From the NCBI GenBank assembly GCA_021847385.1, contig JAJZTV010000098.1:1-7539 (forward strand): a stretch of DNA of 7,539 bases, in the 5' to 3' direction. Made by a program: the position numbers and the translations under genes. The DNA comes from Pseudomonadota bacterium (GTDB lineage: Bacteria; Pseudomonadota; Gammaproteobacteria; Burkholderiales; Thiobacillaceae). The notes below the pieces were generated by a model. The model saw nothing but the letters and a program-made list of their open reading frames with translations. It was not told where the DNA came from and made no database searches. Shown here in pieces: positions 5,275-7,539 of this stretch; position 1 is the stretch's first letter, and every line of letters starts with the position of its first letter.

Positions 5275-6162
5275 ATGAAGCGATACGCTAGCTGGCTGTT
5301 GGCTATGGCTGCCGTTTGTGCAGTCCCCGCCGAGGCGGATGAAAACCTGCTGGGCTACACCACGGGGGCGGAAGCGCTGCCCAAGGGGGCCAAAGAGCTC
5401 TACCAGTACATCACCCTGCGCCAGGACAAGAGTGTCGGTAAATACGAGGCTGTGGATTACAAGACCGAGTTCGAGTATGGCTTGTCCCACCGCCTGTCCG
5501 GCTCCATCGCGGCGAAGGCGATGAGTCTCGATACCCAAGGCCTTTTAATCGACGGCTACCTGCCGGCCGACCGGCAATTCAGCCCGCGCCTGAGCGGTAT
5601 CGAGGCCGGTCTCAAGTACAACTTCCTAAGCCCGGTGAAGGACGGCATCGGAGTGGGCATGGCCGTGGAGGCGAGTTATAGCTGGATCGACCCCCACTCC
5701 GGACAGGACAAGGACACCCTGAACCTCGAGACTAAGCTGCTGCTCCAGAAGAATTACCTGGACGATACCCTGTCCTGGGCGACCAATCTCGGCATCGAGG
5801 CGACCTACGCCAAGCGCGGCGATATCGCCAATCTACCGGCCGGCTTCGATTGGCCGACCGATCCGGAAATGGAGATCGAGTTCACCGGCTCGACCGGGCT
5901 GGCCTACCGTTTCGCGCCTAATTGGTTCGCCGGTGCCGAACTGACCTATCAGACCGAGTTCGAGACCGAGATCGGCCAGGAACGCTGGTCCTTGTTCGGT
6001 GGGCCGTCGCTGCACTACGGCGCCAAGCAGTGGTGGGCCACGCTGACCTGGTATCCGCAGCTCAAGGGCGGCGGCGAGACCTTTACTGGCCAAAAAAGCG
6101 GATTGCACCTGATCGAGAAGACCGAGCAGGAGCTGCGCTTCAAGATCGGTTACAACTTCTAA
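5275..6162 (+). CDS. DUF6662-like outer-membrane beta-barrel protein, function unknown
   Basis: The 295-residue product has a Sec signal peptide (hydrophobic residues 7-19, likely cleavage after AEA at 21). A mature N-terminus follows beginning DENLLGYTTGAEALPKGAKE, which I recognise from the uncharacterised DUF6662 family. The rest alternates amphipathic strands rich in Tyr/Trp (FEYGL, AGLKYNF, AEASYSWI, AELTYQTEF, ATLTWYPQL) and ends RFKIGYNF, with the terminal Phe of outer-membrane barrels. GGAG 7 nt before the ATG supports the start. It follows hemP by 68 nt and precedes the FMN-binding gene by 10 nt, so it is most likely in the Fur-controlled right arm. A role in iron or electron transfer at the outer membrane is inferred from context only. 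Confidence 0.8.
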   Translation: MKRYASWLLAMAAVCAVPAEADENLLGYTTGAEALPKGAKELYQYITLRQDKSVGKYEAVDYKTEFEYGLSHRLSGSIAAKAMSLDTQGLLIDGYLPADRQFSPRLSGIEAGLKYNFLSPVKDGIGVGMAVEASYSWIDPHSGQDKDTLNLETKLLLQKNYLDDTLSWATNLGIEATYAKRGDIANLPAGFDWPTDPEMEIEFTGSTGLAYRFAPNWFAGAELTYQTEFETEIGQERWSLFGGPSLHYGAKQWWATLTWYPQLKGGGETFTGQKSGLHLIEKTEQELRFKIGYNF

Positions 6163-6172
6163 GGGGCGTGGC

Positions 6173-6712
6173 ATGAATAGCAATTGGTTCATCCCCCTGC
6201 TGGCCGCGCCGGCCGTGGTTTGCGCCGCGCCGAGCTATGCGGCGCAATACCTCACGGTCGAGCAGGCGCAGAGACTGATGTTCGCCAATGCCGACGGTTT
6301 TACCGCGCAACCCGTCGCGCTCGATGCCAGGCTCAAGCGCCTGATCAAGGAGCGTTCGGGTGTGAACGTGCGCAACGATGTCCAGCAGGTCTGGCGTGCG
6401 CTGGCCGGCGGCAAGCAGATCGGCTGGTTCATCGTCGACGAGGTGATCGGCAAACACGAATTCATCACCTATGCCCTGACGTTGGACATGAGCGGCGCCA
6501 TCCTGGGCGTGGAGATCATGGATTACCGCGAGACCCACGGCCATGAGGTACGCAATGCCAAGTGGCGCGCCCAGTTCAAGGGCAAGCGCGCCGGCGAGGC
6601 CTTCGAGCTGGACGAGGACATCCAGAACATCTCCGGCGCCACGTTGTCCTGCAAACACATCGCCGACGGTGCGAAACGCCTGGTCGCGCTGTACGAGGCG
6701 GCGTTGAAATGA
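6173..6712 (+). CDS. Exported FMN-binding (flavinylated) protein
   Basis: The 179-residue product has a signal peptide (residues 1-23, ending SYA) and one FMN_bind domain like that of NqrC/RnfG. ETHGHEV at 120-126 followed by WRAQFKGK corresponds to the family's ETPG...QFxGK stretch, and SGATLS at 154-159 is the flavinylation site, with Thr157 the expected phosphoester attachment residue. ApbE, encoded by the next gene (4-base ATGA overlap), would attach the FMN. At the position three residues before Ser154, where the classical motif has Asp, this protein has Gln151; Asp149 is nearby. Apart from the signal sequence there is no membrane segment or extra domain, so it should be a soluble periplasmic one-electron carrier. 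AAGGGG 6 nt upstream supports the start. A role in ferric reduction is inferred from the iron-gene context. Confidence 0.93.
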   Translation: MNSNWFIPLLAAPAVVCAAPSYAAQYLTVEQAQRLMFANADGFTAQPVALDARLKRLIKERSGVNVRNDVQQVWRALAGGKQIGWFIVDEVIGKHEFITYALTLDMSGAILGVEIMDYRETHGHEVRNAKWRAQFKGKRAGEAFELDEDIQNISGATLSCKHIADGAKRLVALYEAALK

Positions 6713-7539
6713 GTCGCGAGTTTAGCTGGCGTCGGGCGCGGCCTTTGCTCGGCACGCTGGTTGAAATCGGATTGACGGCGGACGATGCGGACCTCGGTCA
6801 GCAGGCCATCAGTGCGGCCTTCGAGCAAGTGGCGCGCATCCACCGGCTGATGAGTTTTCACGACCCGGCATCGGAGTTGTCGCGGTTGAACAGCGCAATG
6901 CCCGGTGAGGTACTGCATGTGACGCCGGAGCTATATGCCGTGCTGTCGGCGGCACTCCGATTTGCCCACCTGTCCGGCGGCTTGTTCGATCCGACGGTGG
7001 CACCGCGTTTGTGCGCTCTCGGCTATTTGCCGCGTCACGGTTTTATCGGTGACGGCGCGGGCGATTGGCGGGATATCGAACTGTTGCCGGAGAACCGGGT
7101 ATGCCTGCATCGCCCGGTCCATCTCGATCTCGGCGGCATTGCCAAGGGTTATGCCGTGGACCGCGCCCTGGTCTGCCTGCGCGAGCGAGGTATCGAGCAA
7201 GCGGTGGTCAATGCCGGTGGCGATCTCGCCGTGGTGGGTGAGGTGGCGGTGCCTGTGCATGTCCGTCATCCGCTCGATCCGATCCGCTATCTGCACTTGG
7301 CTGAGCTGCGCGGTGGTGCGGTGGCCACCTCGGCGGGCTACTTCAGCACCCGCCGACATGGTGATGCATGGGTGACGCCGCTGCTGAATCCCCACAGCCA
7401 GGCGTGCTTGGGGCTGGATGTCAGCATCAGCGTATTCGCGGCCGACTGCATGACGGCGGACGCCTTGACCAAGGTGGTGGCGGCCGATCCGGATGGGGCC
7501 GGTGCCGTCCTCGTGCGCTGTGGCGCGCATGCCTGCCTG
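6709..7539 (+). CDS. apbE: ApbE, FAD:protein FMN transferase (3' end beyond window)
   Basis: ApbE takes the FMN part of FAD and links it to a Thr/Ser of a target protein, using Mg2+. The visible 277 residues cover most of a 300-350-residue enzyme: RPLLGTLVEI (11-20), MSFHDPASELSRLN (48-61), GLFDPTVAPRL (91-101), the FAD-binding DLGGIAKGYAVD (140-151), VNAGGDL (167-173) and the metal-binding ADALTK (250-255). The ATG overlaps the stop of the FMN-binding gene, its likely substrate, giving translational coupling. The catalytic domain begins almost at residue 10 and there is no signal peptide or lipobox; reading upstream in frame gives no hydrophobic leader either. This is odd because the presumed substrate is exported. 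The gene is open at the right edge. Confidence 0.97.
   Translation, partial: MSREFSWRRARPLLGTLVEIGLTADDADLGQQAISAAFEQVARIHRLMSFHDPASELSRLNSAMPGEVLHVTPELYAVLSAALRFAHLSGGLFDPTVAPRLCALGYLPRHGFIGDGAGDWRDIELLPENRVCLHRPVHLDLGGIAKGYAVDRALVCLRERGIEQAVVNAGGDLAVVGEVAVPVHVRHPLDPIRYLHLAELRGGAVATSAGYFSTRRHGDAWVTPLLNPHSQACLGLDVSISVFAADCMTADALTKVVAADPDGAGAVLVRCGAHACL

Noticed and set aside
5038..5538. Minus-strand open frame of 166 codons
   Set aside because: Would overlap both hemP and the DUF6662-like gene in antisense and has no recognisable features.
6140..6658. Minus-strand open frame of 172 codons
   Set aside because: Antisense to the FMN-binding gene, which has a signal peptide and the SGAT motif.

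Overview
The window is a compact iron-acquisition locus. It appears to come from a GC-rich Gram-negative bacterium, most likely a beta- or gammaproteobacterium. The support is two predicted outer-membrane beta-barrel proteins ending in Phe, Sec-exported periplasmic proteins, FeoA/FeoB, HemP and three Fur-type operators. Genus cannot be read from this sequence. Coding density is very high, no gene-free stretch exceeds about 100 bases, and no RNA gene, insertion sequence or CRISPR array was seen.

Two gene sets diverge from a 98-bp AT-rich intergenic region (4929-5026) that carries two Fur boxes. The minus-strand arm reads a periplasmic cupredoxin-like protein (4608-4928), an FTR1-family iron permease (3771-4601) and an unnamed beta-barrel protein (3025-3759). 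It continues, after a 51-nt gap, into a fused kinase-fold/P-loop protein (1429-2973). Beyond it, on the same strand and behind its own near-perfect Fur box (1367-1381), are feoA (1120-1350) and feoB (start at 1123, running off the left edge). The plus-strand arm reads hemP (5027-5206), a DUF6662-like outer-membrane protein (5275-6162), an exported FMN-binding protein (6173-6712) and apbE (from 6709, running off the right edge).

The genes make sense together as an iron-starvation response. FeoAB imports ferrous iron. FTR1 with the cupredoxin is a stripped-down Efe-like route that lacks the EfeO M75 domain and EfeB. HemP belongs to a small family tied to haem/iron uptake. ApbE attaches FMN covalently to proteins such as its immediate neighbour, so the right arm probably makes a periplasmic flavin electron carrier, which could serve iron reduction (inference). 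Each arm also has one uncharacterised outer-membrane barrel. The least explained points are these two barrels, the apparent lack of a signal peptide on ApbE although its presumed substrate is exported, the kinase in the middle of the cluster, and the possibly leaderless hemP message.
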